A stretch of 64,000 bases of DNA from an uncultured Lachnospiraceae bacterium (GTDB taxonomy: Bacteria; Bacillota; Clostridia; Lachnospirales; Lachnospiraceae): positions 1 to 64,000 of the forward strand of contig CACYKH010000013.1 of the NCBI GenBank assembly GCA_902774915.1, given 5' to 3'. Positions 53,879 through 61,928 of this stretch are shown piece by piece. The notes under the pieces were generated by a model, which was not told where the DNA came from, made no database searches, and saw nothing but the letters and a program-made list of their open reading frames with translations. Position 1 is the first letter of the stretch. Every line of letters starts with the position of its first letter. The translations under genes and the position numbers were made by a program.

Positions 53879-54727
53879 TTATACATAGTATGGCTGTTTC
53901 TGAGCAAGCTTAATGATTCCAGGAACTGCTGCAACTATTGTTCCAACAAGACATAACCAGAAAGCAACGCCAAAATATATCTTTAAATACTCGCCACCCT
54001 TGATAGTTGCAAGGTTAACAATTACGTACAATAAACACATAAGGAAAACATATGCAGGAATATAGAACTGTGAGAATGGTAATCTCTTATATCCTTGAAC
54101 GATTCCTGATAATGGTGGGATAGCGTCTATCCAGATAAGAACCTGTGCTGCTACTACAATAATAAATGAAAGAGCAACAAGTACCCAGAACCAACCACTT
54201 CCCCAAAGTCCAGCAGATTCTGAAATACCAAAAAATGGAACTTTTGCTGTAATCCAGAATGGAAGGAAGATGCTAATGAAAATAAGGAAGAATCCTCCGA
54301 TCTCCATCCATCTGATTGGATCTGATTTTAATGTATTCATAAACGCATTGAATCCACCGCCAACTGGTGCACCCATAGGTGGTCTTTGACCCATCTGAGG
54401 TTGCTGACCAAACTGCTGTGGTCCTGGCTGACCCATCTGTGGCTGCTGACCAAACTGCTGTGGTCCTGGCTGACCCATCTGTGGCTGCTGACCAAACTGT
54501 TGTGGTCCTGGCTGGCCCATCTGTGGTTGCTGCATCTGTGGCTGAGTTGGCTGCTGTGGTTGAGCCATTTGTTGTGGCTGAACCGGCTGCTGTGGAGCTG
54601 CTGCCTGAGCTGGCTGAACTGGCTGCTGTGGAGCAGTTGGCTGAGCTGGCTGTGGAGCTGGGCTACCACATGAAACACAGAACATAGCACCCGCAGGGAT
54701 TTCTGCGCCGCAATTTGTACACTTCAT
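53879..54727 (-). CDS. Zinc-ribbon membrane protein with Pro/Gln repeat linker
   Basis: About 282 residues from the ATG at 54727 (AGGAGGTATTTAT upstream). An N-terminal zinc ribbon (MKCTNCGAEIPAGAMFCVSCG) is followed by about 100 residues rich in Pro and Gln, including three copies of a 14-residue unit QFGQQPQMGQPGPQ. Four hydrophobic segments then fill the C-terminal half (FFLIFISIFLPFWI, VLVALSFIIVVAAQVLIW, YVFLMCLLYVIVNL, and VAFWLCLVGTIVAAVPGI). Function is unknown; such zinc-ribbon membrane proteins are common in Clostridia. The PrsW-like protein at 56443 carries the same ingredients in reverse order. Confidence 0.8.
   Translation of the reverse strand: MKCTNCGAEIPAGAMFCVSCGSPAPQPAQPTAPQQPVQPAQAAAPQQPVQPQQMAQPQQPTQPQMQQPQMGQPGPQQFGQQPQMGQPGPQQFGQQPQMGQPGPQQFGQQPQMGQRPPMGAPVGGGFNAFMNTLKSDPIRWMEIGGFFLIFISIFLPFWITAKVPFFGISESAGLWGSGWFWVLVALSFIIVVAAQVLIWIDAIPPLSGIVQGYKRLPFSQFYIPAYVFLMCLLYVIVNLATIKGGEYLKIYFGVAFWLCLVGTIVAAVPGIIKLAQKQPYYV
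54387..54530. repeat. 42-bp tandem repeat inside a coding region
   Basis: Three nearly identical 42-bp units begin at 54387, 54429 and 54471, followed by a partial fourth. Units differ by a few single-base changes. Each encodes 14 residues of the Pro/Gln linker, so unit loss or gain would keep the frame. Confidence 0.85.
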
Positions 54728-54878
54728 ATAAATACCTCCTAAAAACATTATGGGGTTATTATAACTTATCTACTTTATTCATGCAATCGCTGAAAACGTC
54801 TGCTTTGCACGAACTCATTAAACGCAAAAAGAAAAGGCCAAAAACCTTGCCTACACAAAGTCCTCAGCCCTCCTGGAG

Positions 54879-54946
54879 TGGGCCGCCGGGGGCTCGAACC
54901 CCGCACACCCTGATTAAGAGTCAGCTACCAAATGAGCTAGCGGCCC
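54879..54946 (-). tRNA. tRNA-Lys (CUU) with shortened D-arm, possibly a pseudogene
   Basis: Acceptor GGGCCGC/GCGGCCC, anticodon loop CTCTTAA (anticodon CTT) and a perfect T-arm (CGGGG TTCGAGC CCCCG) are intact. Only two bases (GC) lie between GGTA of the D-loop and the TGA of the anticodon stem, where a normal tRNA has about seven (GAGC plus spacer). The total is 68 bases with discriminator, about five short, and the 3' strand of the D-stem is lost. It may be a decayed gene, since tRNA-Lys(UUU) can read both codons, or a sequencing deletion. Confidence 0.75.
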
Positions 54947-55111
54947 GTACTTATTAAATACGGAAGTACTTATCGAAAAGTACCACGTTAGTATATTACA
55001 ATAAAATCCTAATTGCAACCCATTTTTTTCACACATTGTTCATTTTCGGAAAAATGCAACAAAATTACACCTTTTTTTATTAAATATTAACCCTTTTTAA
55101 TAATAATTTTG

Positions 55112-56305
55112 CTATCCAGAGACTATTTCTTCCAATATTTCTCTATTTACTGGGTATGGAACCTTCTTAATTCTTGCAGGTTCCGCCAAAATATCTTTTA
55201 TAGAATTTTCCACTATTAGGCTATAATCCAAATCACTTATTCCATTTATATCGCATGTTCTTCCAAGAAAATCTCTCAGATCATCAATATCCTTAAAGTC
55301 CATAGCCTTAAGAAGCTTCTTCTGTGAATCCTCATCCGCATGAGAAATAAATCCCGGCTGGAAAATTCCAGTTGCAGGACCATGTGCAATTCCGGCCTGA
55401 TAAGTCAGTCTATAACTAAGAGCATGAGGAAGTGAAGTTCCGGTTATACTAATAACCTGTCCTGCAATATTGGAAGATGTAAGCATGTCATCTAATATTT
55501 TTAGCTCTGTTACCTTCTCAGCTTCTGCCTTTTCCGGATCCTGACTTCTTCTAATAAAATCAGAAACATTTCCCGGATGCTCATTCTTGGTATAGCCAAC
55601 CTTTCTCTTTCCAAGGATTACATCTTTCCCTCTGCTCCAGATCTTGAGCCCCTCAAGAACAAGCATCTTTGTTTCTCTAGTTGCATTAGTATTAATATAG
55701 CTCTCAACCAAGTGAGACATTGTATCTATGGCTGTATTACGAAGAACCTCGTATGGTGCATACATAAGATATCTGGGATCAAGAAATGCTACTTCCGGAT
55801 AAACCTTATGAGGAAGACTCTTCTTTGTTTTCAGATCATGTCTTGTTAGAACAGCAACACCTGTAACCTCTGATCCAGTTCCACAGGTTGTTGGAACAGC
55901 AACTACAGGATAAGCAAGGGTACATCCCTTTTCATCCAGATATTCAGCAGTAGGAGTTTCATACAAAAAGTCTGCACCCTTATCACTATTAAATAGAAGA
56001 ATTGAAATTGCCTTAGCCGCATCCATAGGTGAGCCGCCACCAAGACCAATGCAAAAATCTGCACCCTTGCTGACTCCCAGATCTCTGGCTTCAAGGATTG
56101 TTTCAACAGAAGGATTCTCTTCTATTCTATCGAAGATTACATATTCCGTTCCTGTATCCTGAAGAACTTTCTGAACCTCCATAAGTGAGCCATTTCTCTT
56201 TGCCGAATACTTTCCTGTTACGATTAGTGCTCGGCGTCCCAGTCTAGCGATCTCGTTCGCATTATGTAATATGGCATATTGCTCATTAATAATCTTTGTA
56301 TACAT
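55112..56305 (-). CDS. Iron-containing alcohol dehydrogenase
   Basis: About 397 residues from the ATG at 56305. The NAD-binding part has LIVTGKYSAKRNGSL and GLGGGSPMDAAKAI, then AVPTTCGTGSEVT. The metal-binding region includes AIDTMSHLVESYI and SLPHALSYRLTYQAGIAHG, with the His residues expected to hold Fe2+ together with an upstream Asp. Such enzymes reduce aldehydes or oxidise alcohols or polyols with NAD(P). The exact substrate is open. It is a single gene, divergent from the PrsW-like gene. The stretch between it and the tRNA-Lys gene (54947-55111) is AT-rich with nothing recognised. Confidence 0.92.
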   Translation of the reverse strand: MYTKIINEQYAILHNANEIARLGRRALIVTGKYSAKRNGSLMEVQKVLQDTGTEYVIFDRIEENPSVETILEARDLGVSKGADFCIGLGGGSPMDAAKAISILLFNSDKGADFLYETPTAEYLDEKGCTLAYPVVAVPTTCGTGSEVTGVAVLTRHDLKTKKSLPHKVYPEVAFLDPRYLMYAPYEVLRNTAIDTMSHLVESYINTNATRETKMLVLEGLKIWSRGKDVILGKRKVGYTKNEHPGNVSDFIRRSQDPEKAEAEKVTELKILDDMLTSSNIAGQVISITGTSLPHALSYRLTYQAGIAHGPATGIFQPGFISHADEDSQKKLLKAMDFKDIDDLRDFLGRTCDINGISDLDYSLIVENSIKDILAEPARIKKVPYPVNREILEEIVSG

Positions 56306-56442
56306 ACCTTCCACCCTCATAATACATATATGTTTTATACAAATAGAATTATAGCTTTTATATTCTTGACACAACTATTATAATTGATGTTGTGGTTAAA
56401 ATACAATAATCTAAATGCCACCTATATATTAAGGAGAATAAA

Positions 56443-57693
56443 ATGAATCCGATATTAGTTATACTTATCGCTATAATACCGGCAGTTGCTCTTCTGATAT
56501 TTATATATTTTCAGGACAGCCACGAGAAAGAACCTCTCAGTCTGCTTCTTTCTATTTTCGGACTTGGAATACTTTCTGCTATTCCAGCCATCATTTTGGA
56601 ATGGGCTGGAGAAAAAATGCTTGAGCTGACATTTGGCGGACTAAACCAAATTGTTTATCTGGCTATCTATGCATTTTTCGGAGTCGGACTTATAGAGGAA
56701 GGAGTTAAATTCCTCGCCGCATATATACTAACCTGGAGAAATAAACACTTTAATTATAAGTTTGACGGAATAGTTTATTGTCTCTTTGCATCCATGGGAT
56801 TTGCAGCAATTGAAAATGTAATGTATCTCATTATTGAGAACTTCACGTCTTCAAATTCCAATGCAGCTTTAACTATGGGAATTCAAAGAGGACTCCTGGC
56901 TATCCCAGCACATGCAATGTGCGCTATCTTCATGGGATACTTTTATGGCAACGCTAAATACTTTAAATCCTTTGGTGACAGAGCAAGATGTAGAAGCAAT
57001 ATGTGGATAGGATTTTTAATCGCAGTTTCTCTCCACTCCTTCTATGATTTCTGCTTGTTTACACAAAATGGATTCTTCTTTGGTCTGTTCGTGATATTCG
57101 TAATAGTTGCAGATGTATTCACAGTAATTCGAATAATCAAAGCAAAAAAAGAAGATCAGAAAATGTACGAGACACCTCTCTACAGACAATATTGGACAGG
57201 CCCTGCAGCAAATCCCTATCAGGCATACGGTGGATATCAGGCACCTGAATACGGTAGATACAGCTATAATCCTCAAGGAGGACAAGGTGTTCAGCCTCAG
57301 CAGGTTGCTCAGCAACAGGCTTACGTTCCACAGCAGGTTTCTCAAATGTCATACACTCCACAGCAAGTTGGACAACAGCAGGCATACATGCCTCAGCAGA
57401 CAAATACACAACAGCCATATGCTCCACAACAGACAAATCAGGATACATCAAGGTTTATGCCACAGCAACAAAATGGTTCTCAAACAGAACAAACAGTTCA
57501 GGCACTTGATTACATCCCTGAAGCATATAAAGGTTCAACATCTGTTGTTACTAATACAGGAGTTGCACCAAAGATTACAAGAAAGCAGCTTCTTCACTGC
57601 CCGGTTTGTGGAACAATAAACAGTTTATATGCATTCTACTGTACATCTTGTGGCGCTTCTATACATCAAATGAAAAACAAAATGAATCAGTAA
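56443..57693 (+). CDS. PrsW-like intramembrane protease with zinc-ribbon tail
   Basis: 416 residues. Seven or eight helices in the first 230 residues carry PrsW motifs: YFQDSHEKEP, Glu85-Glu86-x-x-Lys89 (LIEEGVKF), FDGIVYCLFASMGFAAIEN with Glu124, PAHAMCAIFMGY, and SLHSFYDF. PrsW proteases cut membrane proteins such as anti-sigma factors. A tail of about 150 residues rich in Gln, Pro and Tyr follows, ending in a zinc ribbon (CPVCGTINSLYAFYCTSCG). This tail is absent from classic PrsW and may recruit substrates. AGGAGAATAAA precedes the ATG. A terminator follows. Confidence 0.88.
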   Translation: MNPILVILIAIIPAVALLIFIYFQDSHEKEPLSLLLSIFGLGILSAIPAIILEWAGEKMLELTFGGLNQIVYLAIYAFFGVGLIEEGVKFLAAYILTWRNKHFNYKFDGIVYCLFASMGFAAIENVMYLIIENFTSSNSNAALTMGIQRGLLAIPAHAMCAIFMGYFYGNAKYFKSFGDRARCRSNMWIGFLIAVSLHSFYDFCLFTQNGFFFGLFVIFVIVADVFTVIRIIKAKKEDQKMYETPLYRQYWTGPAANPYQAYGGYQAPEYGRYSYNPQGGQGVQPQQVAQQQAYVPQQVSQMSYTPQQVGQQQAYMPQQTNTQQPYAPQQTNQDTSRFMPQQQNGSQTEQTVQALDYIPEAYKGSTSVVTNTGVAPKITRKQLLHCPVCGTINSLYAFYCTSCGASIHQMKNKMNQ

Positions 57694-57714
57694 AATATTT
57701 TTTGACATAAAAAG

Positions 57715-57747
57715 AAAAGTGCGACGCGTAATGCATCGCACTTTTTT
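57715..57747 (+). terminator. Terminator of the PrsW-like gene
   Basis: A ten-bp stem (AAAAGTGCGA with TCGCACTTTT) and loop of eleven are followed by a T-run at 57742-57747. The tRNA-Arg gene on the other strand ends six bases later. Confidence 0.85.
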
Positions 57748-57752
57748 ATTTG

Positions 57753-57826
57753 CGTCCCCGAGGGGATTCGAACCTCCGACCTACCGCTTAGGAGGCGGTC
57801 GCTCTATCCAGCTGAGCTACGAGGAC
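57753..57826 (-). tRNA. tRNA-Arg (CCU)
   Basis: 74 bases with acceptor GTCCTCG/CGGGGAC (two G-U pairs), D-arm GCTCAGCTGGATAGAGC, anticodon loop CTCCTAA (anticodon CCT) and T-arm GGAGG TTCGAAT CCCCT with one A-C mismatch. Discriminator G, CCA not encoded. It lies just upstream of serS on the same strand order but ends before that gene's stop codon, so it is probably read separately or processed from the serS transcript. Confidence 0.92.
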
Positions 57827-57845
57827 ATTTGCCGGATGGAAAGAA

Positions 57846-59132
57846 TTATTTTACTTCAATCTTTTCCTTGCCACCCATATATGGTCTAAGTGCTTCAGGG
57901 ATATTAACAGATCCATCAGCATTTAGATTGTTCTCCAGAAATGCAATGAGCATTCTTGGTGGAGCAACTACAGTATTGTTAAGTGTATGAGCAAGATACT
58001 TATTACCATCCTCATCCTTTACTCTTATCTTAAGACGTCTTGCCTGAGCATCTCCAAGGTTTGAACAACTACCAACCTCGAAGTACTTCTTCTGTCTTGG
58101 TGACCATGCTTCAACATCGACAGACTTAACCTTAAGATCAGCCAGATCTCCAGAACAGCACTCAAGTGTTCTTACAGGAATATCAAGAGTTCTAAAGAGC
58201 TCAACTGTGTAGCTCCACATCTTGTTGTACCAATCCATAGATTCTTCTGGCTTACATATAACTATCATTTCCTGCTTCTCGAACTGGTGAATACGGTAGA
58301 TACCTCTTTCCTCTATTCCGTGTGCACCCTTTTCCTTACGGAAGCATGGTGAATAACTTGTAAGTGTGATTGGAAGGCTAACTTCATCAAGCATTTCATT
58401 CTTAAATCTTCCAATCATTGAATGCTCGCTTGTTCCGATAAGATAAAGATCTTCGCCTTCAATCTTATACATCATGGATTCCATCTCATCGAAGCTCATT
58501 ACACCTGTAACGACATCGCTCCTTATCATATATGGTGGAATTACATATGTAAAGCCCTTATCGATCATAAAATCTCTTGCATAAGAAAGAACTGCACTAT
58601 GAAGTCTGGCAACATCACCTACTAAATAGTAGAAACCATTTCCTGCAACCTTTCTTGCTGCATCAAGATCAATACCGCCAAACTTTTCAATAATATCTGT
58701 ATGATAAGGAATCTCAAAATCAGGAACAACTGGCTCACCAAATCTTTCAACCTCAACATTTTCTGAATCATCCTTACCAACAGGAACAGAGTCATCAATA
58801 ATGTTAGGAATTCTCATCATAATAGAAGTAACCTGCTCTTCAATAACAGGGGCCTTCTCTTCAAGCTCCTTAAGACGAGCTGCTGATTCAGCAACCTTTT
58901 TCTTAATCTCCTCTGCTTCATCCTTTTTACCCTGAGCCATAAGAGCACCGATCTGTTTAGAAATCTGATTCTTCTCAGCTCTGATTGCATCTGCCTCAGC
59001 CTGGATGTCTCTTCTCTCTTTATCAAGAGCTATAACTTCATCAACAAGAGGAAGCTTTTTATCCTGGAATTTTTTCTTGATATTCTCTTTTACAATATCA
59101 GGATTCTCTCTTAGGAATTTAATGTCTATCAT
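57846..59132 (-). CDS. serS: Seryl-tRNA synthetase
   Basis: 428 residues. The long N-terminal coiled coil (about 30-100) that grips the tRNA-Ser variable arm is followed by a class II core. Motif 2 is in SPCFRKEKGAHGIEERGIYRIHQFEKQEM, serine recognition in GTSEHSMIGRF, and motif 3 in the RPYMGGKEKIEV end. It charges the two tRNA-Ser genes at the start of the window. AAAAGGAGACAGTT precedes the ATG. No T-box leader is visible. Confidence 0.97.
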   Translation of the reverse strand: MIDIKFLRENPDIVKENIKKKFQDKKLPLVDEVIALDKERRDIQAEADAIRAEKNQISKQIGALMAQGKKDEAEEIKKKVAESAARLKELEEKAPVIEEQVTSIMMRIPNIIDDSVPVGKDDSENVEVERFGEPVVPDFEIPYHTDIIEKFGGIDLDAARKVAGNGFYYLVGDVARLHSAVLSYARDFMIDKGFTYVIPPYMIRSDVVTGVMSFDEMESMMYKIEGEDLYLIGTSEHSMIGRFKNEMLDEVSLPITLTSYSPCFRKEKGAHGIEERGIYRIHQFEKQEMIVICKPEESMDWYNKMWSYTVELFRTLDIPVRTLECCSGDLADLKVKSVDVEAWSPRQKKYFEVGSCSNLGDAQARRLKIRVKDEDGNKYLAHTLNNTVVAPPRMLIAFLENNLNADGSVNIPEALRPYMGGKEKIEVK

Positions 59133-59178
59133 AACTGTCTCCTTTTAAAACAATTGATAATTTTTAAATTTGTTTAGT

Positions 59179-59727
59179 TTACATAATATCTTCTTCGTCT
59201 GGCTCATTTGTCATACGTTCAATCTCTTCATCAACGGTCTGAGCTTTTCTTATTGCCTCCTTCTCTTCCTTAGAAAGAGCTATGTAGGATTCACCCTGAA
59301 TAACCTCTTTTGCATAAGAGAAGCAACCCTGTTTTGAATGCATTGTAGAAAGAACAAATCCAGAGTTTTCGTCATTTAGAAGGGCAAGTGAGAAACTCAA
59401 CTCTCCTGCCATACTATCGAAAGCATCGTACTTAACAAGACCCATTTTGTTATAACAGGAATCCAGATGACCCTTGAAGGTTTTATGCTCTTTATTGAAT
59501 CTCTTCATACGAGCTTTAACCTTATCCATCTCTTTAAATCTGGTTAACATAATACTTTCGAGATCTTTCGCAGTACTTCCGCTCGTAAGTGTATAATATT
59601 TTCTGGATACTATTTGAAGTTGTCTGATAGTAAGTGCAAGAATCACACCAAGTATGATTATAAGTAATAATAAAACTACTATCACTATCTCCAATCTAAT
59701 ACCAAAAACTGCTGTTGATAATAGCAT
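59179..59727 (-). CDS. DUF4446 family membrane protein
   Basis: 182 residues: an N-terminal membrane helix (LEIVIVVLLLLIIILGVILAL), a coiled-coil region, and the core of DUF4446 (MGLVKYDAFDSMAGELSFSLALLNDENSGFVLSTMHSKQGC). The family regularly follows parB in Clostridia and Bacilli near the origin, and its role is unknown. It is 9 bp after parB. AAGGAGTAAAC precedes the ATG. Confidence 0.9.
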   Translation of the reverse strand: MLLSTAVFGIRLEIVIVVLLLLIIILGVILALTIRQLQIVSRKYYTLTSGSTAKDLESIMLTRFKEMDKVKARMKRFNKEHKTFKGHLDSCYNKMGLVKYDAFDSMAGELSFSLALLNDENSGFVLSTMHSKQGCFSYAKEVIQGESYIALSKEEKEAIRKAQTVDEEIERMTNEPDEEDIM

Positions 59728-59736
59728 GTTTACTCC

Positions 59737-60711
59737 TTATATAGCCGCACCTGATTTGATGATATGAACTATTCTTTCAAGATCATCAGAGGATACGTAC
59801 TCAATTTCAATCTTACCTTTTTTACCTTTTGACTTAATAGTAACTTTTGAACCAAGTGTTGTTTTAAGATTTTCTGCAAGTTCATTTAAGATTGCTTCCA
59901 TTGCAGCATCATTTTTCTTCTCAACAACTTTACCATCTTTATCTATTTCTTTTCCATTAAGAATGTTGTTAACACCCTTAACCAGTTGCTCTGTCTCACG
60001 AACACTAAGTCCTTCATCAAAAACAGAAAGAGCTGTTTCATACTGAACACTAGGATCCTCTATTGCAAGAAGACATCTAGCATGTCCGGCAGAAATCATA
60101 TCGTCAACAAGCATCTGCTTAACCTTATCCGAAAGTTTTAAAAGTCTAAGTGAATTAGTAATTGTTGGTCTACCTTTAGAAACTCGATCAGCAACCTCAT
60201 CCTGTTTAAGATGATATTCATCAATAAGACTCTGATAAGCCATAGCTTCTTCAATAGCATTAAGGTCTTCTCTCTGAAGGTTCTCTATAAGAGCAACTTC
60301 CATACGCTCTTTATCGGAATAATCTTTTATTACAACTGGAACCTGTTTAAGACCTGCAAGTCTTGCAGCTCTCCATCTACGCTCACCAGCTATAATAACA
60401 TAAGACTTTCCTTTTTTAGAAACAACGATTGGCTGAATAATTCCATGCTTCTTAATAGAATCTGCCAGATCTGATAATGCATCCTCGTTAAATTCCTTAC
60501 GAGGCTGATTCTTATTAGGTTCAATATCAGAAATCTTAAGAATAGTTTCTGCAGGAACTTCCTTAACAACTTCTTTAACTTTTACTACTTCTTTAACAAC
60601 TGTATTCTGCTTAGGAGCACTTTCTTTTTTAGTAGACTTTGAAGATGCTTTTGTATCTTCTACATCTAACATTCTGTCTATGCCCCTACCCAAACCTCTC
60701 TTAGGTGCCAT
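59737..60711 (-). CDS. parB: Chromosome partitioning protein ParB (Spo0J)
   Basis: 324 residues. The N-terminal start MAPKRGLGRGIDRML is typical, followed by the ParB/sulfiredoxin-like CTPase domain (ISDIEPNKNQPRKEFNEDAL, VIAGERRWRAARLAGL, ALIENLQREDLNAIEEA). The HTH that reads parS (DEVADRVSKGRPTITNSLRLLKL) is next, and a C-terminal dimer domain closes the protein. It loads at the three parS sites just upstream of parA. It follows parA by 16 bp. CGGAGGATGTT precedes the ATG. Confidence 0.96.
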   Translation of the reverse strand: MAPKRGLGRGIDRMLDVEDTKASSKSTKKESAPKQNTVVKEVVKVKEVVKEVPAETILKISDIEPNKNQPRKEFNEDALSDLADSIKKHGIIQPIVVSKKGKSYVIIAGERRWRAARLAGLKQVPVVIKDYSDKERMEVALIENLQREDLNAIEEAMAYQSLIDEYHLKQDEVADRVSKGRPTITNSLRLLKLSDKVKQMLVDDMISAGHARCLLAIEDPSVQYETALSVFDEGLSVRETEQLVKGVNNILNGKEIDKDGKVVEKKNDAAMEAILNELAENLKTTLGSKVTIKSKGKKGKIEIEYVSSDDLERIVHIIKSGAAI

Positions 60712-60727
60712 AACATCCTCCGACTAA

Positions 60728-61498
60728 TTATTGAAACAACTTATTCTTAATAACCTCATCCGCAAGCTGTCTATAAGCTTCTGCACCGGATGATCTTTTA
60801 TCATATAGATTGATTGGTAATCCAAAACTTGGAGCCTCAGCCAATCTAACATTTCTAGGAACAACGGTTTTATAAATAATCTCGTCCAGATTCTCACGTA
60901 CATTCTCAACAACGTCCTGAGAAAGATTGTTTCTGGAATCGTACATTGTAAATACAACACCCTCAATCTCAAGATTCTTATTGAGTTTTTGCTTGATCAT
61001 ATTAATTGTATGAAGAAGCTGTGATAATCCTTCAAGAGCATAGAACTCACATTGAATAGGCACGATTACTGTATCAGCTGCTGTCATAGCATTGATTGTA
61101 AGCATACCAAGAGCTGGTGGACAGTCAATTATTATAAAATCAAAGTTCTTACGAACTCCTCTGATAATATCCTTAAGAATATACTGTGGCTTATCTACAT
61201 CTATGAAATCCACCTCTGCTCCAGCAAGATCACGACTCGAAGGAATCAGATTAAGATTTGGGAACACATTTATCAGCATGCATTCGCCAAGATTACATTC
61301 GCCAAGTAATGTTTCATATATTGAGTTTTCTACATTGTCTTTATCTACGCCAAGACCACTTGTCAGATTACCTTGAGAATCCATATCCACTGCCAGGACT
61401 TTCTTGCCCTTTTCAGCTAGACATGCTGCAAGGTTAATTGCAGTAGTAGTCTTGCCGACGCCACCCTTCTGGTTGGCTATCGCAATTATTCTTCCCAT
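60728..61498 (-). CDS. parA: Chromosome partitioning ATPase ParA (Soj)
   Basis: 256 residues with the MinD-type Walker A ANQKGGVGKTTTAINLA, Walker A' and B regions VLAVDMDSQGNLTSGLG and FIIIDCPPALGMLT, and the C-terminal RSSGAEAYRQLADEV. The ATPase moves or organises ParB-bound origins and in Bacillus also acts on DnaA. GAGGAAGAATAT precedes the ATG, and an extended -10 promoter lies upstream. Confidence 0.97.
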   Translation of the reverse strand: MGRIIAIANQKGGVGKTTTAINLAACLAEKGKKVLAVDMDSQGNLTSGLGVDKDNVENSIYETLLGECNLGECMLINVFPNLNLIPSSRDLAGAEVDFIDVDKPQYILKDIIRGVRKNFDFIIIDCPPALGMLTINAMTAADTVIVPIQCEFYALEGLSQLLHTINMIKQKLNKNLEIEGVVFTMYDSRNNLSQDVVENVRENLDEIIYKTVVPRNVRLAEAPSFGLPINLYDKRSSGAEAYRQLADEVIKNKLFQ

Positions 61499-61529
61499 AT
61501 ATTCTTCCTCTATAAGCGAAACTTCTGTA

Positions 61530-61538
61530 ATTATACCA
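61530..61538 (-). promoter_or_regulatory. Extended -10 promoter of the parA-parB operon
   Basis: On the minus strand TGG then TATAAT (61530-61535) forms an extended -10 element 31 bases before the parA start codon; a clear -35 is absent. Confidence 0.6.
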
Positions 61539-61614
61539 CTATTCGCCCTCTAATTCTACTTTTTCTCATTGTTTTGCAATAGAAACCACGCGTACGCAAA
61601 TCTCGTTAATAATA

Positions 61615-61770
61615 ATTTTTCTCGACATCGCTTCCGCTCGGCTCGGGCTCCCCCTAGCGGACGCCGGCTTCCTTTCTTCGAAAAGAAGCTTCGGCTTGCT
61701 AAGCTCTCACTTCGTTCTTCGAACTCGTGAATCGCTAAGCACCGAGACCCGAGACGGTCTCGAAAAATCA
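61615..61770. other. GC-rich structured element between parA and the parS sites
   Basis: This stretch is much richer in GC than the AT-rich sequence on both sides. It holds several short palindromes and inverted repeats: CGAGACGGTCTCG (61750-61762 region), GAAGCTTC, CTTCGAA and GAACGAAG/CTTCGTTC words. A 71-codon minus-strand frame crosses it, rich in Arg, Ser and Glu, but with no ribosome binding site or family match. It could be a dispersed repeat element or a structured RNA. The remainder of 61499-61929 holds the parA promoter and parS sites. Confidence 0.45.
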
Positions 61771-61797
61771 TTCTTAACGTGATTTGCTGATTTTTTA

Positions 61798-61813
61798 TGT
61801 TTCACGTGAAACA
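61798..61813. promoter_or_regulatory. parS: parS site, perfect consensus
   Basis: TGTTTCACGTGAAACA, the exact 16-bp palindromic ParB binding site known from Bacillus and most bacteria, located close to parA/parB. Confidence 0.95.
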
Positions 61814-61862
61814 ATTCCTTATACAAACTAATATGACAGATAATTAAAAGCGAAACTATACA

Positions 61863-61878
61863 TGTTCCACGTGAAACA
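61863..61878. promoter_or_regulatory. parS: parS site, one-base variant
   Basis: TGTTCCACGTGAAACA, one mismatch from the perfect palindrome and identical to a known functional Bacillus parS sequence. Confidence 0.9.
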
Positions 61879-61884
61879 ATAAAC

Positions 61885-61920
61885 AAATAAAAAAGAGGAT
61901 GTTTCACGTGAAACATCCTC
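61885..61920. promoter_or_regulatory. parS: parS site embedded in the argS terminator
   Basis: The perfect parS TGTTTCACGTGAAACA (61900-61915) forms the centre of a longer perfect 26-bp palindrome (61895-61920) that starts GAGGA and ends TCCTC. On the minus strand it directly follows the argS stop codon by 8 bases and is followed by TTTTTTATTTG, so it has Rho-independent terminator form. Confidence 0.9.
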
Positions 61921-61928
61921 AATATGAA

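Noticed and set aside
54387-54530. CRISPR-like repeat
   Set aside because: Units are contiguous, in frame and without spacers; it is a coding tandem repeat. No CRISPR array seen anywhere.
54379-54687. Long plus-strand frames opposite the Pro/Gln linker
   Set aside because: They are produced by the repetitive codons of the real minus-strand gene, which has a zinc ribbon and a strong start.
56371-56394. CACAAC...GTTGTG inverted repeat between the alcohol dehydrogenase and PrsW genes, possibly a Rex-type site
   Set aside because: Arms are only six bases and do not match the Rex consensus TTGTGAA-n4-TTCACAA. A TTGACA at 56366-56371 has no -10 at correct distance.
59133-59178. Possible T-box leaders ahead of serS, proS and argS
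   Set aside because: Upstream gaps are only 14 to 47 bp, too short for a T-box, and no specifier or T-box sequence is present.
61556-61771. 71-residue minus-strand frame across the GC-rich element
   Set aside because: No ribosome binding site, Arg/Ser-rich low-complexity translation that follows the repeats, no family. Reported as a DNA element instead.
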